A stretch of DNA of 15,112 nucleotides from Cyanobacteria bacterium UBA8156 (GTDB lineage Bacteria; Cyanobacteriota; Cyanobacteriia; Pseudanabaenales; Pseudanabaenaceae). Each line of letters opens with the position of its first letter. The first letter of the stretch is position 1. Below are positions 1 through 9,836 of this stretch, piece by piece. The translations under genes were made by a program, and so were the position numbers. The notes under the pieces are model-generated. The model was given only the letters and a program-made list of their open reading frames with translations. It did not search any database and had not been told where the DNA came from. The stretch spans positions 1 through 15,112 of the forward strand of contig DMPD01000320.1 of assembly GCA_003456125.1 (NCBI GenBank), read 5' to 3'.

Positions 1-1693
1 CCACCATGGCCGCGGTCTGGGACGGGGGCACCACCCGATCCTGCAATCCCTGAAAGAAAATCACCGGCCGTTGCAGGTTTTGGTACAAGGGCGATCGCCC
101 CCGGTAATGGGCGGGGGTGTAGGGCCCCACCAACTGCTCGATGTATCCGGCTTCAAATCGATGGGTTTGGGCCCGCAAAGACTCCACATCGGCGATGCCG
201 TAGTAGCTGGCCCCCGCCCGAAATACCTCGCTTTGGGCGAGGGCACACAGGGCGGTATATCCTCCCGCACTGCTGCCGGTGATGAAACAGCGATCGCCAT
301 CGACTTTGCCCAGTCCGATCAAGTGCTGGGCCCCAAGGACGCAATCTTGCCAATCCAAGCGCCCCCATTCCCCCACAAGGCGATCGCGGTAGGCGCGACC
401 GTAACCGCTGCTGCCGCTGTAGTTGATGTCGAATACGGCAAATCCCCGACTGGTCCAAAACTGAACTTTGAGATCGAGGCCGTCCCCCCGGGCGCCGGTG
501 GGGCCCCCATGGCACCGCACCAACAACGGCGGCCGTTCGCCCCCAGGGGCTGCCCATTCTGGGTTTTGGGGTGGGTAATAAAAGCCCCAGACCGTCCCCA
601 CCACTCCCCCAAATTCCAGCACTTCCGGAGAGGATACCCAGCTACTCGGGATGCCTGGATCTCCATCCCGAATCACTTCCCACGTACTGCGTTGGGGCTC
701 GATGGCGACAATGGCAGGTGCCATCTGGGGTCCCGCCCCCAACAACACGGCACGCCCATCTCGACACTGGACTTCGCTGATTTGGGTGAAGGGCAGGTCG
801 TATTGCTGCAGCGATGGGCTTTCCCCCAGGGCGATTAAGCCCAAAAACCAGCGCCCCTGCTGCCCATAGGTACACAGCACATGGTTTTCCATAAACCCGT
901 AGGTGTGTTGGCCCAAGCTCCAGGGCGGTTGGCCAAACTCGGCGGTCGTGGGGTACACCGCGCCGGTGCCCCGCGCCGGATGCCAGCGATACAGGTTCCA
1001 CCACCCGGCCCGATCGCTGATGAAGTACAAGTCGCCGTCGGGAGCCCACCGGGGCTGCATCACCGATTCCTGCGGGCCGCCGGCCACCAACCGGAGCGCG
1101 GTCAACCGCAAATTTCCCCCCTCCCGCTGCACGTCGGCGACCCACAATTCGCTGCCGTCCCAGGGCATGGCGGGGGCATTCCAACTCAACCAGGCGAGTT
1201 GCTGCCCGTCCCCCCGAAAACACGGCGCGGCATAAAAATCGGCCCCCGTTACCAGAATCCGACTCCCGCCCTCGGCGTCGATCGCCACCAGGGCCTGCTG
1301 GATCGGCGGCTCGGTGGTCTCCCGCACCCATACCGAAGACCCCGACCACCAAGCACCATCGGCATATTGATAGGACCCCGCCCCGGTGAACGGTACCGGG
1401 GGTTCCCCCCAGCGCCACCAATACAACTGGCGATCGCGGTCGTTGCTGAAAATCGCCCCATCCGGCAACAATACGTAGCTGCCGCCCCCGTACTCGTTGA
1501 CCCGGTTGCGCACCGAAAAGGGCGGCGGCAATTCCCACGATGGACTGACCAAGACGCTGCGCCCCTGCTCCTGCGGACGCTTCTCCAACCACCAAATTTC
1601 GGCCCCTAGCCGCACTTCCCCCAAACCCACGGTGCGGGCTACGACCTGGGCCGCGGTGAGGGGCGATCGCCAGGTGCCGTAGGAGCCAATCAT
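1..1693 (-). CDS. S9-family serine peptidase (prolyl oligopeptidase / acylaminoacyl-peptidase type), 3' end outside window
   Basis: The frame is open from ATG at 1693 to the left edge (564 codons, no stop), so the C-terminus is missing; S9 enzymes of this type are about 600-650 residues. The first ~340 residues, rich in W, G and D with short [15 protein letters not shown] strands, look like the beta-propeller that gates these peptidases. The alpha/beta hydrolase follows: HGGPT oxyanion-hole motif at residues 395-399, nucleophile elbow GSSAGGY with candidate Ser475, and candidate catalytic Asp552 in GLQDRVVPP. The catalytic His should lie just beyond the edge. No signal peptide is visible, so a cytoplasmic peptidase hydrolysing short peptides or acyl-peptides is inferred. 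The start is chosen because ATG overlaps the topA stop (ATGA, 1690-1693), implying co-transcription and translational coupling. All large plus-strand frames here are shadows of this gene. Confidence 0.9.
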   Translation of the reverse strand, partial: MIGSYGTWRSPLTAAQVVARTVGLGEVRLGAEIWWLEKRPQEQGRSVLVSPSWELPPPFSVRNRVNEYGGGSYVLLPDGAIFSNDRDRQLYWWRWGEPPVPFTGAGSYQYADGAWWSGSSVWVRETTEPPIQQALVAIDAEGGSRILVTGADFYAAPCFRGDGQQLAWLSWNAPAMPWDGSELWVADVQREGGNLRLTALRLVAGGPQESVMQPRWAPDGDLYFISDRAGWWNLYRWHPARGTGAVYPTTAEFGQPPWSLGQHTYGFMENHVLCTYGQQGRWFLGLIALGESPSLQQYDLPFTQISEVQCRDGRAVLLGAGPQMAPAIVAIEPQRSTWEVIRDGDPGIPSSWVSSPEVLEFGGVVGTVWGFYYPPQNPEWAAPGGERPPLLVRCHGGPTGARGDGLDLKVQFWTSRGFAVFDINYSGSSGYGRAYRDRLVGEWGRLDWQDCVLGAQHLIGLGKVDGDRCFITGSSAGGYTALCALAQSEVFRAGASYYGIADVESLRAQTHRFEAGYIEQLVGPYTPAHYRGRSPLYQNLQRPVIFFQGLQDRVVPPSQTAAMV

Positions 1694-4383
1694 GGGGAAT
1701 TTGAGGCCGGAGCCGCCTTGCTCCGGGCGGTGGTGGTTTTGGTTTTGGTCGTACGGGTGGCGGCGGGGCTTTTCTTGGCCGTGCCCTTGGCGGTGGTAGC
1801 CTTGGTGCTGCTCTTGGCCTTGGCTTTCGGCGTTTCGGCCACCGGTAGCACCTCCTTGCTGGCCAAAAGCGCGATCGCCTGCTCGAGGGTCAGGGTTTCC
1901 GGATCTACTTCTTTGGGCAAGGACAGGTTGGTTTTGCCGTACTTCAGGTAGGGCCCGTATTTGCCACGGTACAACTCAATGGCGGTGGCCCCGTGTTCCC
2001 CCAGAGATCGCAACGGTGTAGCCCCCCGTCGGCTCACTTTGGGCTCCGCCAATAGGGCCAGCGCCCGCTCCAGGGTAACGGTGTAGGGATCGTCGTCCCC
2101 TTTGAGGGAGCGGTAATCCTTGCCTTCCTTGCCGCGATCGTGCATCACATAGGGGCCAAAGCGCCCTTGATTTGCCTCGATTTTGCCCCCGGTTTCGGGA
2201 TGGGCCCCCAACACCCGCGGCAATTCCAACAGTTTGACCGCCAAATCCAAGGTGAGGCTTTCGGGGGCCACCCCCTTGGGCAACGATGCCCGCCGTGGCT
2301 TGGGATGCTCCGGCGTGGCTTGCCCCAGCTGCACGTAGGGCCCGTATTGCCCCACCAACAGAAAAATGGGATCCCCCGTCCCGGGATGCACCCCCACTTG
2401 GTCGGGCCCCTCCAATTTCTGCTTGAGCAGGGTTTCGATGGTGTCGGCCGCGAGTTCGGCGGGGGTCAAATCTTGCGGCAAAGAGGCAGAAACCGCAGCT
2501 TCTCCTTCCCCCTGCTGAATGTAGGGCCCAAATTTACCGATCTTGACCCGTACCGCCGGCGCCGGCGCCAACTCCAAGGTGCGGGCCGCATCGGGATCGA
2601 TTTCATGTTCCCGCGCTTTGACTTGATGTTCCAGACCTTCGTCACCCAAATAAAATTCCCGCAGGTAGGCCAGCCAATTCGCCTGACCGGTCGAAATGTC
2701 ATCGAGGGTTTGCTCCATCCGCGAGGTAAACCCCACATCCACCAAGTTCGGAAAGTGCTGCTCCAGCAACGAGGTCACGGCAAACGCCGTAAAGGTGGGT
2801 ACCAAAGCATTGTGGACGGCGGTGGCATACCCCCGACTCGGATCGCAAATGGTGCCGATGATGCTGGCGTAGGTGCTGGGACGACCAATGCCTTCGCTCT
2901 CGAGGGTTTTGACCAAGCTGGCCTCGGTGTAGCGGGCTGGGGGCTGGGTCTCGTGTTGGAGGGGTTCGATGCCGCGACAGACCAGGCGATCGCCCGGGGC
3001 CATGGCGGGCAAAATCACTTCCCGGCTTTCCAGAGCGGCTTCGGGATCGTCGGAACCCTCGACATAGGCCCGGAAAAATCCCGGAAAATCAATCTGTTTG
3101 CCGCTGGCCCGAAATACAGCTTCCTCCACCTGAATTCGGGCCGTAATTAGGGTTTGGCGGGCATCGGCCATCTGGCAGGCCACCGTCCGCTTCCAAATCA
3201 AGTCGTACAACTGAAATTCCCGGCCGCTCAAGCCCGTTTCCTGGGGCGTGCGAAAGGTCTCCCCCGCCGGCCGAATCGCTTCGTGGGCTTCTTGCGCCCC
3301 CTTGGCCTTGGTGGTGTATTGCCGGGGTTTGGGGCTGACGTACTCCGCCCCGTACATTTGCTCGGCACACTGCCGGGCCGCGGCGATCGCCTGTTGCGAC
3401 AAGTGCACCGAATCCGTCCGCATGTAGGTGATGTACCCCTGCTCGTACAGCGATTGGGCAATGCGCATGGTGTCCCGAGCCGATAACCGCAATTTGCGGT
3501 TGGCTTCCTGCTGCAAGGTGGAAGTGGTGAACGGTGGTGAAGGTTTCTGGGTCTTGGGCCGCCGCTCCAGTTTTTCGACGACCCAAGGGGCGATCGCCAG
3601 GCGATCGGCGAGGGCGATGGCGGCGGCTTCGTCCAACAACACCACGTTTTTGCCGGCAGCCACTTGCCCCGTCCGACTGTCAAAGTCTTCGCCGCTGGCC
3701 ACGTTCCGACCGTTCAGAGAAACCAATTGGGCCGGAAACACGCTCTCCGGCGCAAACAACGCCGCCTTCAAATCCCAATAGGTGCCCGACCGAAAGGCCA
3801 ACCGCTGCCGTTCCCGCTCCACCAACAACCGCACCGCCACCGATTGCACCCGCCCCGCCGACAACCGGGGTTTGAGTTTCTTCCAGAGCAACGGCGACAG
3901 GGTGTACCCCACCAACCGATCCAACAACCGCCGGGTTTCTTGGGCCCGCACCAATTGCTCGTCCACCTCCCGGCACTGATGCAAAGCGGCCCGAATCGCC
4001 TCGGCCGTAATTTCATGGAACACCATGCGCTTGGTGGGCACCTTCGGGTTCAACAGTTGCAGCAAATGCCAGGAAATGCTCTCCCCTTCCCGATCTTCGT
4101 CGGTGGCCAAAATCAATTCCGTGACCCCCTTCAAAGCCTCTTTGAGTTCCCGGACAATTTTTTTCTTGTCCTTGGGTACCACATACAACGGCTCAAAATC
4201 GTTCTCGACATTGACCCCCAACTTCGCCCAAGGCAAGGCCTTGTATTCTGCTGGAATATCGCTAGCCGAATCGGGCAGATCCCGAACATGACCCATCGAC
4301 GCTTCCACCCGGTACCCCTGGGGCAAAAAATTCCGGATCGTCCGCGCTTTGGTAGGAGATTCAACGATGACAAGCGTAGGCAT
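1690..4383 (-). CDS. topA: DNA topoisomerase I (type IA)
   Basis: A 897-residue protein that relaxes negative supercoils by cutting one strand through a 5'-phosphotyrosine. From the ATG at 4383: Toprim domain beginning [12 protein letters not shown] with the acidic DEDREGE motif at residues 95-101; active-site YITYMRTDS with catalytic Tyr320 (E. coli Tyr319 is the equivalent); and the [15 protein letters not shown]...GIGRPSTY core near 482-509. The C-terminus carries four GPY-type topoisomerase C-terminal repeats (GPY near 619, 681, 743 and 810) and a Lys/Thr/Ala-rich basic tail (about 852-897), and no cysteine tetrads, unlike the E. coli zinc-ribbon tail. This fits the cyanobacterial form. 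An upstream in-frame TTG at 4401 would add six residues (MEWPAV), but ATG places the conserved start PTLVIVE correctly. The stop overlaps the downstream peptidase start. Confidence 0.97.
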   Translation of the reverse strand: MPTLVIVESPTKARTIRNFLPQGYRVEASMGHVRDLPDSASDIPAEYKALPWAKLGVNVENDFEPLYVVPKDKKKIVRELKEALKGVTELILATDEDREGESISWHLLQLLNPKVPTKRMVFHEITAEAIRAALHQCREVDEQLVRAQETRRLLDRLVGYTLSPLLWKKLKPRLSAGRVQSVAVRLLVERERQRLAFRSGTYWDLKAALFAPESVFPAQLVSLNGRNVASGEDFDSRTGQVAAGKNVVLLDEAAAIALADRLAIAPWVVEKLERRPKTQKPSPPFTTSTLQQEANRKLRLSARDTMRIAQSLYEQGYITYMRTDSVHLSQQAIAAARQCAEQMYGAEYVSPKPRQYTTKAKGAQEAHEAIRPAGETFRTPQETGLSGREFQLYDLIWKRTVACQMADARQTLITARIQVEEAVFRASGKQIDFPGFFRAYVEGSDDPEAALESREVILPAMAPGDRLVCRGIEPLQHETQPPARYTEASLVKTLESEGIGRPSTYASIIGTICDPSRGYATAVHNALVPTFTAFAVTSLLEQHFPNLVDVGFTSRMEQTLDDISTGQANWLAYLREFYLGDEGLEHQVKAREHEIDPDAARTLELAPAPAVRVKIGKFGPYIQQGEGEAAVSASLPQDLTPAELAADTIETLLKQKLEGPDQVGVHPGTGDPIFLLVGQYGPYVQLGQATPEHPKPRRASLPKGVAPESLTLDLAVKLLELPRVLGAHPETGGKIEANQGRFGPYVMHDRGKEGKDYRSLKGDDDPYTVTLERALALLAEPKVSRRGATPLRSLGEHGATAIELYRGKYGPYLKYGKTNLSLPKEVDPETLTLEQAIALLASKEVLPVAETPKAKAKSSTKATTAKGTAKKSPAATRTTKTKTTTARSKAAPASNSP

Positions 4384-4401
4384 GACGGCGGGCCACTCCA
4401 A

Positions 4402-4754
4402 ACAAAATCGGGGTTACCCCCGCCTATACCTTATATACCTCATTCCCCCAGAACGCAAACGCTGCGGCCGCCATCGCCGGTGCCGCAACCGCTTTTGGTA
4501 TGTAAACTTTCCCTGACAAAACGTTAACCTTGCGTAAATTAGAAGTTAGTCTTTCCTTTAAGCCAATTTCCGCCAAATTGGAAATAATGATGCTTACTCC
4601 CTGCTGCCGGCTATCCCTAGTGTCCATCTCCTGCAAAAACGCTACCCATGGCGTTGCTTGCCGGGCCAATTCGGGAACAAGTCTGGGGATAGATGCGGGA
4701 ACAGGCGTGGGTGGTGATGGAAACAATTGCAGACGTACCGAGGAAGACCGCTTT
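4402..4754. other. Divergent intergenic region between topA and the 67-aa gene
   Basis: This 353-base stretch holds no convincing gene; the open frames on either strand lack family-like sequence and start on weak codons. It contains the topA promoter candidate and, on the plus strand, a weak possible promoter CTGACA (4513-4518) with TAAATT (4535-4540), spacer 16, which would give a long leader for the gene at 4755. The GC content dips around 4501-4600, as is usual for regulatory DNA. Confidence 0.5.
4430..4458 (-). promoter_or_regulatory. Candidate sigma70-type promoter of topA
   Basis: On the minus strand, TATAAG (4435-4430, 5/6 match to TATAAT) lies 17 bases downstream of TTGCGT (4458-4453, 3/6 match to TTGACA). 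Transcription would begin near 4423, leaving a leader of about 40 bases before the topA ATG. The -10 and spacing are good and the -35 is weak. Inferred from sequence only. Confidence 0.4.
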
Positions 4755-4958
4755 ATGACGTATCGCGAGAAGCTGCACCCCTGGTGCGTGGTGTGGGATG
4801 GGCCGAATTGCCGGTCGGTGGCGGTGGGCCGCTATCGGCATCGGCAGGATGCAGAAGCCCGGGTGCGGACGTTGGGTCGCCAAAAGCCCGAAAGTTCGTA
4901 CCGTCTGTTGTTTGATGCGGCGGGTACCTACCCCAATGGCGACCCTGCTCCCAACTAG
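4755..4958 (+). CDS. Small basic conserved cyanobacterial protein of unknown function (67 aa)
   Basis: The product begins MTYREKLHPWCVVW and is rich in Arg, with an RYRHRQDAEARVRTLGRQ stretch that could be a short helix. I recall similar 60-70 residue proteins (YREKL-PWC..., R-RRNDAEA) as conserved hypotheticals in cyanobacteria; no function is known to me. The start at ATG 4755 is preferred over longer in-frame options (TTG at 4530) because GAGGAAGA at 4739-4746 is a good ribosome binding site 8 bases upstream and the family-like sequence begins there. The stop TAG (4956-4958) is followed with no gap by the ATG of the next gene, so the two are almost certainly one transcript. No Cys pairs or membrane segments suggest a metal site or export. 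Confidence 0.75.
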   Translation: MTYREKLHPWCVVWDGPNCRSVAVGRYRHRQDAEARVRTLGRQKPESSYRLLFDAAGTYPNGDPAPN

Positions 4959-5834
4959 ATGAACGCTTGGGATACCCTCTCGGTGCGGCCGACGGCGGAC
5001 GGCTCCCTGACTTTCTTTTCCGATCGCTTTCAAGAAGCCTTTCACAGTACCTTTGGCGCGAAGGAAGAGGCGGAGTTGAAGTTTATCGAACCCTGCCGAC
5101 TGCGGGAGCGGCTGGGCCGAGAACCCGTTGCCATCCTCGATGTGTGTTTGGGGTTGGGGTACAACAGTGCGGCGGCGGTGGATGGGTTGGCCCCCCTCGC
5201 CGGGTTTCCCCCGGTGCAGATTGTGGGTTTGGAATACAACCCGGCGGTGTTGCAGGGGGCGATCGCCCAGGGGCTGACCCAGATTTGGTCGCCGTTAGCC
5301 CAGACGGTGCTGGCGACGTTGGGGGCGGGCAAAACGTTTGCGCAAGGGGGTCTCACGGCGGTAGTTTGGTGGGGCGATGCCCGGCAAACCGTGCAGCGGG
5401 TACCCACGGCTTCGGTCGATGCGGTGTTTCTCGATCCTTTCTCCCCCCGGCGCTGCCCAGAGCTCTGGACTTGGGAATTTTTGCAGGAGGTGACCCGCTG
5501 CCTCAAGCCGACGGGGTACCTGGCCACCTACTGTTGTGCGGCGGCGGTGCGGGCGACCCTCCGCGATCTGGGGTTGCACCTGTGGGCCAGCGAGCCTCTG
5601 GGCCGCAAAGCACCGGGCACGATCGCCGCTTGGACGGATGGGGGGCTGCCCCCCCGCTGTCGGGTTCTCACCCCCTTGGAGTGGGACATCCTCAACACGC
5701 GGGCCGGTTTGCCCTACCGCGATCCCACCCTGCACGATCCTACCGCCGTCATTTTGGCTCGGCGCACGGAAGAACAAAGCCGGAGCGATCGCCAAACCAG
5801 TTCCCAATGGTTAAAGCGCCATCGTTCTCCCTAA
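4959..5834 (+). CDS. mnmD: Stand-alone MnmC2/MnmD-type tRNA (mnm5s2U34) methyltransferase domain protein
   Basis: A 291-residue SAM-dependent methyltransferase of the family (Methyltransf_30) that forms the methyl-transfer half of bifunctional MnmC, acting on the wobble uridine of tRNA. Visible landmarks are N-terminal RPTADGSLTFFSDRFQEAFHS (family hallmark: target plus AFHS), SAM-binding motif I DVCLGLGYNS (61-70), the acidic residue in VGLEYNP (89-95), and FLDPFSPRRCPELW (157-170), matching MnmC's FLDGFAP-KNPEMW. The FAD-dependent oxidase domain found C-terminal in E. coli MnmC is absent, so this is the single-domain form; the symbol is by family analogy. It has no ribosome binding site of its own: the ATG abuts the preceding stop, suggesting re-initiation. 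Its stop overlaps the stop of the convergent permease gene. The natural substrate in cyanobacteria is an inference. Confidence 0.85.
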   Translation: MNAWDTLSVRPTADGSLTFFSDRFQEAFHSTFGAKEEAELKFIEPCRLRERLGREPVAILDVCLGLGYNSAAAVDGLAPLAGFPPVQIVGLEYNPAVLQGAIAQGLTQIWSPLAQTVLATLGAGKTFAQGGLTAVVWWGDARQTVQRVPTASVDAVFLDPFSPRRCPELWTWEFLQEVTRCLKPTGYLATYCCAAAVRATLRDLGLHLWASEPLGRKAPGTIAAWTDGGLPPRCRVLTPLEWDILNTRAGLPYRDPTLHDPTAVILARRTEEQSRSDRQTSSQWLKRHRSP

Positions 5835-6616
5835 TCCCGTTGGCTGGCAAACAAACGACCGCCCACCCAAGCCAAGCCGAGCGCCACTCCCGCCAACACC
5901 AAGATATGGATCCACGCAGGGTTGTTGCCGCTGGCGATCGCCCGGAGACCGCTACTGGTATGGGTGAGGGGCAAAGCGTACACCACCCACTGCAAAGGGG
6001 CCCCCAACCGACTCGGATCGAAAAACGTGCCCCCCAAAAACGACATGGGCACAATGGCAAAGTTGTTGGCCAACCCCACCGCTTCCAACGAAGCCACCTT
6101 CAGACCCACGATCGCCCCCAGTCCGGCAAACACCATCCCGTTTAAGACCAGCAGCAACCAGAACCCCGGGTGCAAAAACCGCCAATTCCCAGTAAACAAA
6201 ATCGCCACGGCCACGACGGCCCCGGCGGTCAATAAGCCCCGCAACACCCCCGCCAACATTTTGCCGAGGTACAACGCCAACGGGGAGATCGGCGCCAACA
6301 ACATTTCCTCAAAGGTCTTGCTGTACAGGCGATCGCCACAAATCGAAAAGGTGGTACCGCCAAAGCTGATGGTCATCGAAGAGAGGGCCGCCATCCCCGG
6401 CAAAATAAAATTCAAGTAACTGCCACCGAAGTCTACGCTGTCCAACGTGCTGCCCAAGCCGTACCCAAAGGCCAAAATGTAAATCAGGGGGGAAATCAAT
6501 CCCGAAGCGATGACCTGGGTCAGACGCGATCGCAGCTCCAGCCAGTCCCCCCACAACACCGTCAAGCTGTCGTAGATCAAGGCTTGCCCAGCGGGCATCT
6601 CCATGTTGGCGTTCAT
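5831..6616 (-). CDS. ABC-2 type transporter permease
   Basis: A 261-residue membrane protein with about six hydrophobic segments (around SGLISPLIYILAFGYGLG, FILPGMAALSSMTISFG, the GVLRGLLTAGAVVAVAIL stretch, WLLLVLNGMVFAGLGAIVG, NNFAIVPMSFLGG and ILVLAGVALGLAWVGG). The order and the FEEMLLAPISPLALYLGKML cytoplasmic loop match ABC-2 membrane permeases (NodJ/DrrB-like drug or polysaccharide exporters). It would pair with an ABC ATPase, but none lies next to it in this window, so substrate and partner are unknown. ATG 6616 gives the longest product; Met5 and Met7 are alternative starts. The 3' end meets the methyltransferase gene tail-to-tail: TAA and TAG share bases 5831-5834, with no room for a terminator between them. 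Confidence 0.85.
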   Translation of the reverse strand: MNANMEMPAGQALIYDSLTVLWGDWLELRSRLTQVIASGLISPLIYILAFGYGLGSTLDSVDFGGSYLNFILPGMAALSSMTISFGGTTFSICGDRLYSKTFEEMLLAPISPLALYLGKMLAGVLRGLLTAGAVVAVAILFTGNWRFLHPGFWLLLVLNGMVFAGLGAIVGLKVASLEAVGLANNFAIVPMSFLGGTFFDPSRLGAPLQWVVYALPLTHTSSGLRAIASGNNPAWIHILVLAGVALGLAWVGGRLFASQRD

Positions 6617-6755
6617 ACCCTACCCATTGCCGTCCGTTACCACCCATTTTCCACGGTCTTGACCGCTGATCCCGCTTGGTCAACGCGGTGCCCCCCAAGT
6701 TGTGTAGCCTCGCCAAATGTGCTACAGCTTAAAAGCAAGCTGAGGTTTTTGCATC
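6617..6755. promoter_or_regulatory. Divergent intergenic region before the defence operon
   Basis: This must hold the promoters of both the permease (minus) and the DUF499 operon (plus). I see only weak plus-strand boxes (TTGTGT about 17 bases before TACAGC, near 6700-6728), a short AGCTT/AAGCT inverted repeat at 6726-6741, and TGAGG at 6741-6745 as a ribosome binding site ten bases before ATG 6756. It is the left boundary of the defence island as visible here. Confidence 0.3.
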
Positions 6756-9700
6756 ATGCTGCCTACCGTCAAAGATGCCTGTCACATCCATCCCATGGTT
6801 TTGGACTATGCCATGGGCGACCAAATCGAAAACTTGACGGATGCGATCGCGCGCACCGCCGAGGATGCCCAGGCATTTTTTGGGAAAAACCACATCACCC
6901 GGGGCATGGCACAGTTGCTCCGCCAGGGGTTGCAGCGCTTGGCAGGGCGATCGGATCAAGCGGTGTTCGAGCTGAAGCAGGCGATGGGGGGCGGCAAAAC
7001 CCACTCCATGATTGCCCTGGGATTGTTGGCGCGGTATCCCGCCCTGCGGCAGACGGTAGTGCCCGACCTGGCTCAAGAGTCCCCCTTTCACGAAGCCAAA
7101 CTGGTGGCCGTCAACGGTCGCCTCAATTTTGAGCAGCGGTTTATCTGGGGAGAAATTGCACGGCAACTGAACAAAGAAGCGGCCTTTGTCCAGTTTTGGC
7201 AAAACGGGGCATCGGCCCCCGACGAGCAGGACTGGATCGATTTGATTGGGGACGAACCCACGCTGATCTTGATGGACGAACTGCCCCCCTACTTCGACTA
7301 CGCCATCACCCGGGCGGTGGGCGGAGGTACGCTGGCCCAAGTCGCTACCCGCGCCCTCTCGAATTTGTTGAGTGCGGCCCTGAAGCTCAAACGCTGCTGC
7401 ATTGTCATCTCCAACCTCTCCGGCAGCTACGAAGGTGCCTCGCGGGAACTGCAACGGGCCATTGGCAATTTTGCCCAGGAAACCAACCGCCAAGCGCGAT
7501 CCATCACGCCCGTAGACCTGGGTACGGCGGAAATTTACGATATTCTCCGCAAACGGCTGTTCCAATCCTTGCCCGATCGCCAAGCCATGGATGCAGTAGC
7601 TTCGGCCTACGGCAAAGCCCTAGCGGATGCGGTGAAGTCCAAATCCGTAGCCAAAAGCGCCGAGCAAATCGCCGATGAGATTCACGCTTCCTATCCCTTT
7701 CATCCTTCGGTGAAGCACGTCATTGCCCTGTTCAAAGAAAACGAGAGCTACCGCCAAACCCGAGGGTTGATGCAGTTTGTCTCGAAAATCATCCAGTCGG
7801 TGTGGGCCCGGCCCACCAACGATGTGTACCTGATCGGCTGCCAGCACCTGAACCTGAACCTGCCTGAGGTGCGGGAAGAAATCAACAAAATCAGCAACCT
7901 CCAAGGGGCGATCGCCCACGACATTGCCGCCAACGGCACGGCGATCGCCGAATTGGTGGATAGCAACCTGGGTCACGATGCCGCCAGTCAGATTGCCGCT
8001 TTGTTGTTGACCGCTTCCCTTTCGGAGTCGGTGGATGCGGTGAAGGGGTTTAGCAAGGTGCAATCTTTGGAGTGTTTGGTGGCCCCCCAGCACAGCGCGA
8101 TCGAATTTCAGGATGCCTTTGAAGCCCTCCGCAGCGATGCCTGGTACCTGCACCGCAAAGAAAACGATGCTTGGTATTTCTCCAACATCGAAAACCTGCG
8201 CAAGCGCATCGACAGCCGTGCCCGCAATGCCCCCCAGCCCAAAATCGATGGCGAAATGAAGCGGAGATTGGAAGAAATTTTCCGGCCCCAACGGCGCATC
8301 GCCTACCAAGAGGTGCAAGCCCTGCCCAAAATCGACGAAATCCGGCTCAACGGGCCCCGAGTGTGCCTGGTGCTCAGCCCCGACAGCAAGGTGCCGCCGG
8401 CAGAAGCCCAGCGGTTTTGGGAGAGCGTAACCGAGAAAAACAACTTCTGCGTGGTGACGGGGGATGGCTCCAACCTGGCCAGCCTAGAGGACAAAACCCG
8501 CCGCATCTGGGCGATCGCCCGCGTCCTGGAAGAAACCGGCGGCGACAAATCCTCCCACAAAACCGAACTGGAGGAAGAAGCCGAACAGGCGGCCTACGAA
8601 TTCAATGCCACGGTGGTGAGCCTGTTCAACCGGGTGTATTACCCCACCCGAGGCAAACTCACCTACGCCAAGCTGGCCATGACCTTTACGGGCAATGCCT
8701 TTAGCGGTGAAGACCAAATCGAAAAAGCCCTGGCCGATGTGGGGGCTTCCAAGCTCTATATCAGCGTCGAAGACAATGCCGAAGCCCTCTTGGTGCGCGC
8801 CGAAGAGATGCTATGGCCGGCAGGGGGAGAGCGGCGCATTCCCTGGCGCGATGTGGTTTCCCGGACGGTCACCAACGAGCGCTGGCCCTGGCTCCCCGCC
8901 AAAGGCATCGAAACCCTGCGCACCCTGGCTACCGGTCAGGGACGCTGGCGTTACACCGAAGACGGCTACATCGAAAAAGGGCCCTTTCCGCCCCCCCGCA
9001 CGGCGGTGACGGTGACCCAACGGGAGTACGACGATCGCACGGGCACAGCCACCCTAGAAATTTTGCCCCGGGATGCGGGCAAAAACGGACGGGTGCACTA
9101 CAGCCACACCCCAACGATTGGCCCCGACAGCCCCGTGGTACCGGATACCATCTGGAAAACCGATGCTACGGCTTTGTGGTTCCTAGCCATCGATCCCGAC
9201 GGCAACCACGAAACCGGCGAAGCCTATCCCTGGAGCAACACCCTCACCCTCACCCACCAACCCCGGATCGGTGGCGGCAAGCGCACCGTGGAATTAACCG
9301 TTAAACCCCGCGGCCACATTCGCTGGAACACCACCGGCAGCAACCCGCGGGAGGGCACCCCCTATACCGGCCCCATCGAACTGGAGGGCACCGCCGCCGT
9401 CACCATCTACGCCTACGCCGAAGATCAAGGGGTGAGCACCACCCGCAACTTCACCATCCCGGCGATCGACCAAAAAGGGCCGGCGATCGACCCCACCAAA
9501 CCCGCCAAACTGCGCAAGCGCCTCAGCGTCCAGGGCAACAGCCAAACCTACACCGCCATCAACCAAAGCAAAGCCCTAGGGGCCAAACTCGGTGGGAGCA
9601 TCTCGCTGACGGTCGGGGAAGGGAACCGCGCCATCACCACCCGCTTTGGCAGTGACCTGATGGTTACCGCAGAACACATCGAAGCGGCGATCGCCGTAGC

Positions 9701-9836
9701 GCGGCAGGCATTGGGCAACGAAGCCGCAGAAGTCAGCCTCCGGCTCGATGAAATGCAGTTTGCCAGCGGGTACGATCTCGAAGCCTTTTTGCACAAGCTG
9801 GAAATCAACCCCGAACCCAGTGAGGTCGAGCAGTGA
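6756..9836 (+). CDS. DUF499-family P-loop ATPase of a methylase-linked anti-phage system
   Basis: A 1026-residue protein matching the DUF499 (COG1483) ATPases found beside DUF1156 methylases and DUF3780 proteins. It opens with the family region DYAMGDQIENLTDAI...FF-KNHITRGM, then Walker A in KQAMGGGKTHSM (about 74-85), Walker B LILMDELPPYF (170-180), and a sensor-like strand CCIVISNLSGSYEG (214-227). An AAA lid-like region (SYPFHPSVKHVIALF, 312-326, to FVSKIIQSVW) follows, then a long middle part and a beta-rich C-terminal third with Thr/Pro/Gly strands resembling Ig-like folds. All core ATPase residues are intact. ATG 6756 is used because TGAGG lies ten bases upstream and the family N-terminus begins there. 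The stop overlaps the next start (GTGA, 9833-9836). The probable role is ATP-driven DNA or protein remodelling coupled to the operon's methylase; this is inferred from context. Confidence 0.9.
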   Translation: MLPTVKDACHIHPMVLDYAMGDQIENLTDAIARTAEDAQAFFGKNHITRGMAQLLRQGLQRLAGRSDQAVFELKQAMGGGKTHSMIALGLLARYPALRQTVVPDLAQESPFHEAKLVAVNGRLNFEQRFIWGEIARQLNKEAAFVQFWQNGASAPDEQDWIDLIGDEPTLILMDELPPYFDYAITRAVGGGTLAQVATRALSNLLSAALKLKRCCIVISNLSGSYEGASRELQRAIGNFAQETNRQARSITPVDLGTAEIYDILRKRLFQSLPDRQAMDAVASAYGKALADAVKSKSVAKSAEQIADEIHASYPFHPSVKHVIALFKENESYRQTRGLMQFVSKIIQSVWARPTNDVYLIGCQHLNLNLPEVREEINKISNLQGAIAHDIAANGTAIAELVDSNLGHDAASQIAALLLTASLSESVDAVKGFSKVQSLECLVAPQHSAIEFQDAFEALRSDAWYLHRKENDAWYFSNIENLRKRIDSRARNAPQPKIDGEMKRRLEEIFRPQRRIAYQEVQALPKIDEIRLNGPRVCLVLSPDSKVPPAEAQRFWESVTEKNNFCVVTGDGSNLASLEDKTRRIWAIARVLEETGGDKSSHKTELEEEAEQAAYEFNATVVSLFNRVYYPTRGKLTYAKLAMTFTGNAFSGEDQIEKALADVGASKLYISVEDNAEALLVRAEEMLWPAGGERRIPWRDVVSRTVTNERWPWLPAKGIETLRTLATGQGRWRYTEDGYIEKGPFPPPRTAVTVTQREYDDRTGTATLEILPRDAGKNGRVHYSHTPTIGPDSPVVPDTIWKTDATALWFLAIDPDGNHETGEAYPWSNTLTLTHQPRIGGGKRTVELTVKPRGHIRWNTTGSNPREGTPYTGPIELEGTAAVTIYAYAEDQGVSTTRNFTIPAIDQKGPAIDPTKPAKLRKRLSVQGNSQTYTAINQSKALGAKLGGSISLTVGEGNRAITTRFGSDLMVTAEHIEAAIAVARQALGNEAAEVSLRLDEMQFASGYDLEAFLHKLEINPEPSEVEQ

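Noticed and set aside
71..1609. Long plus-strand frames (71-838, 881-1609) and minus-strand frame 642-1595
   Set aside because: They are out-of-frame shadows in a GC-rich gene; the continuous minus-strand S9 peptidase frame from 1693 carries all family motifs.
2140..4527. Plus-strand frames of 336 and 287 codons (2140-3150, 3664-4527)
   Set aside because: They lie antisense to topA, have Pro/Gly/Arg/Gln-rich shadow composition, and contain no recognisable domain.
4530..4754. N-terminal extension of the 67-aa protein to a TTG at 4530
   Set aside because: The extension lacks family-like sequence, and a good ribosome binding site lies directly before ATG 4755.
5831..6616. Permease as part of the defence operon
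   Set aside because: It is transcribed away from the operon and belongs to a general exporter family; proximity alone is not evidence.
6729..8318. Minus-strand frames of 284 and 232 codons (6729-7583, 7620-8318)
   Set aside because: Antisense to the DUF499 gene, which has intact Walker motifs; the frames show no domains.
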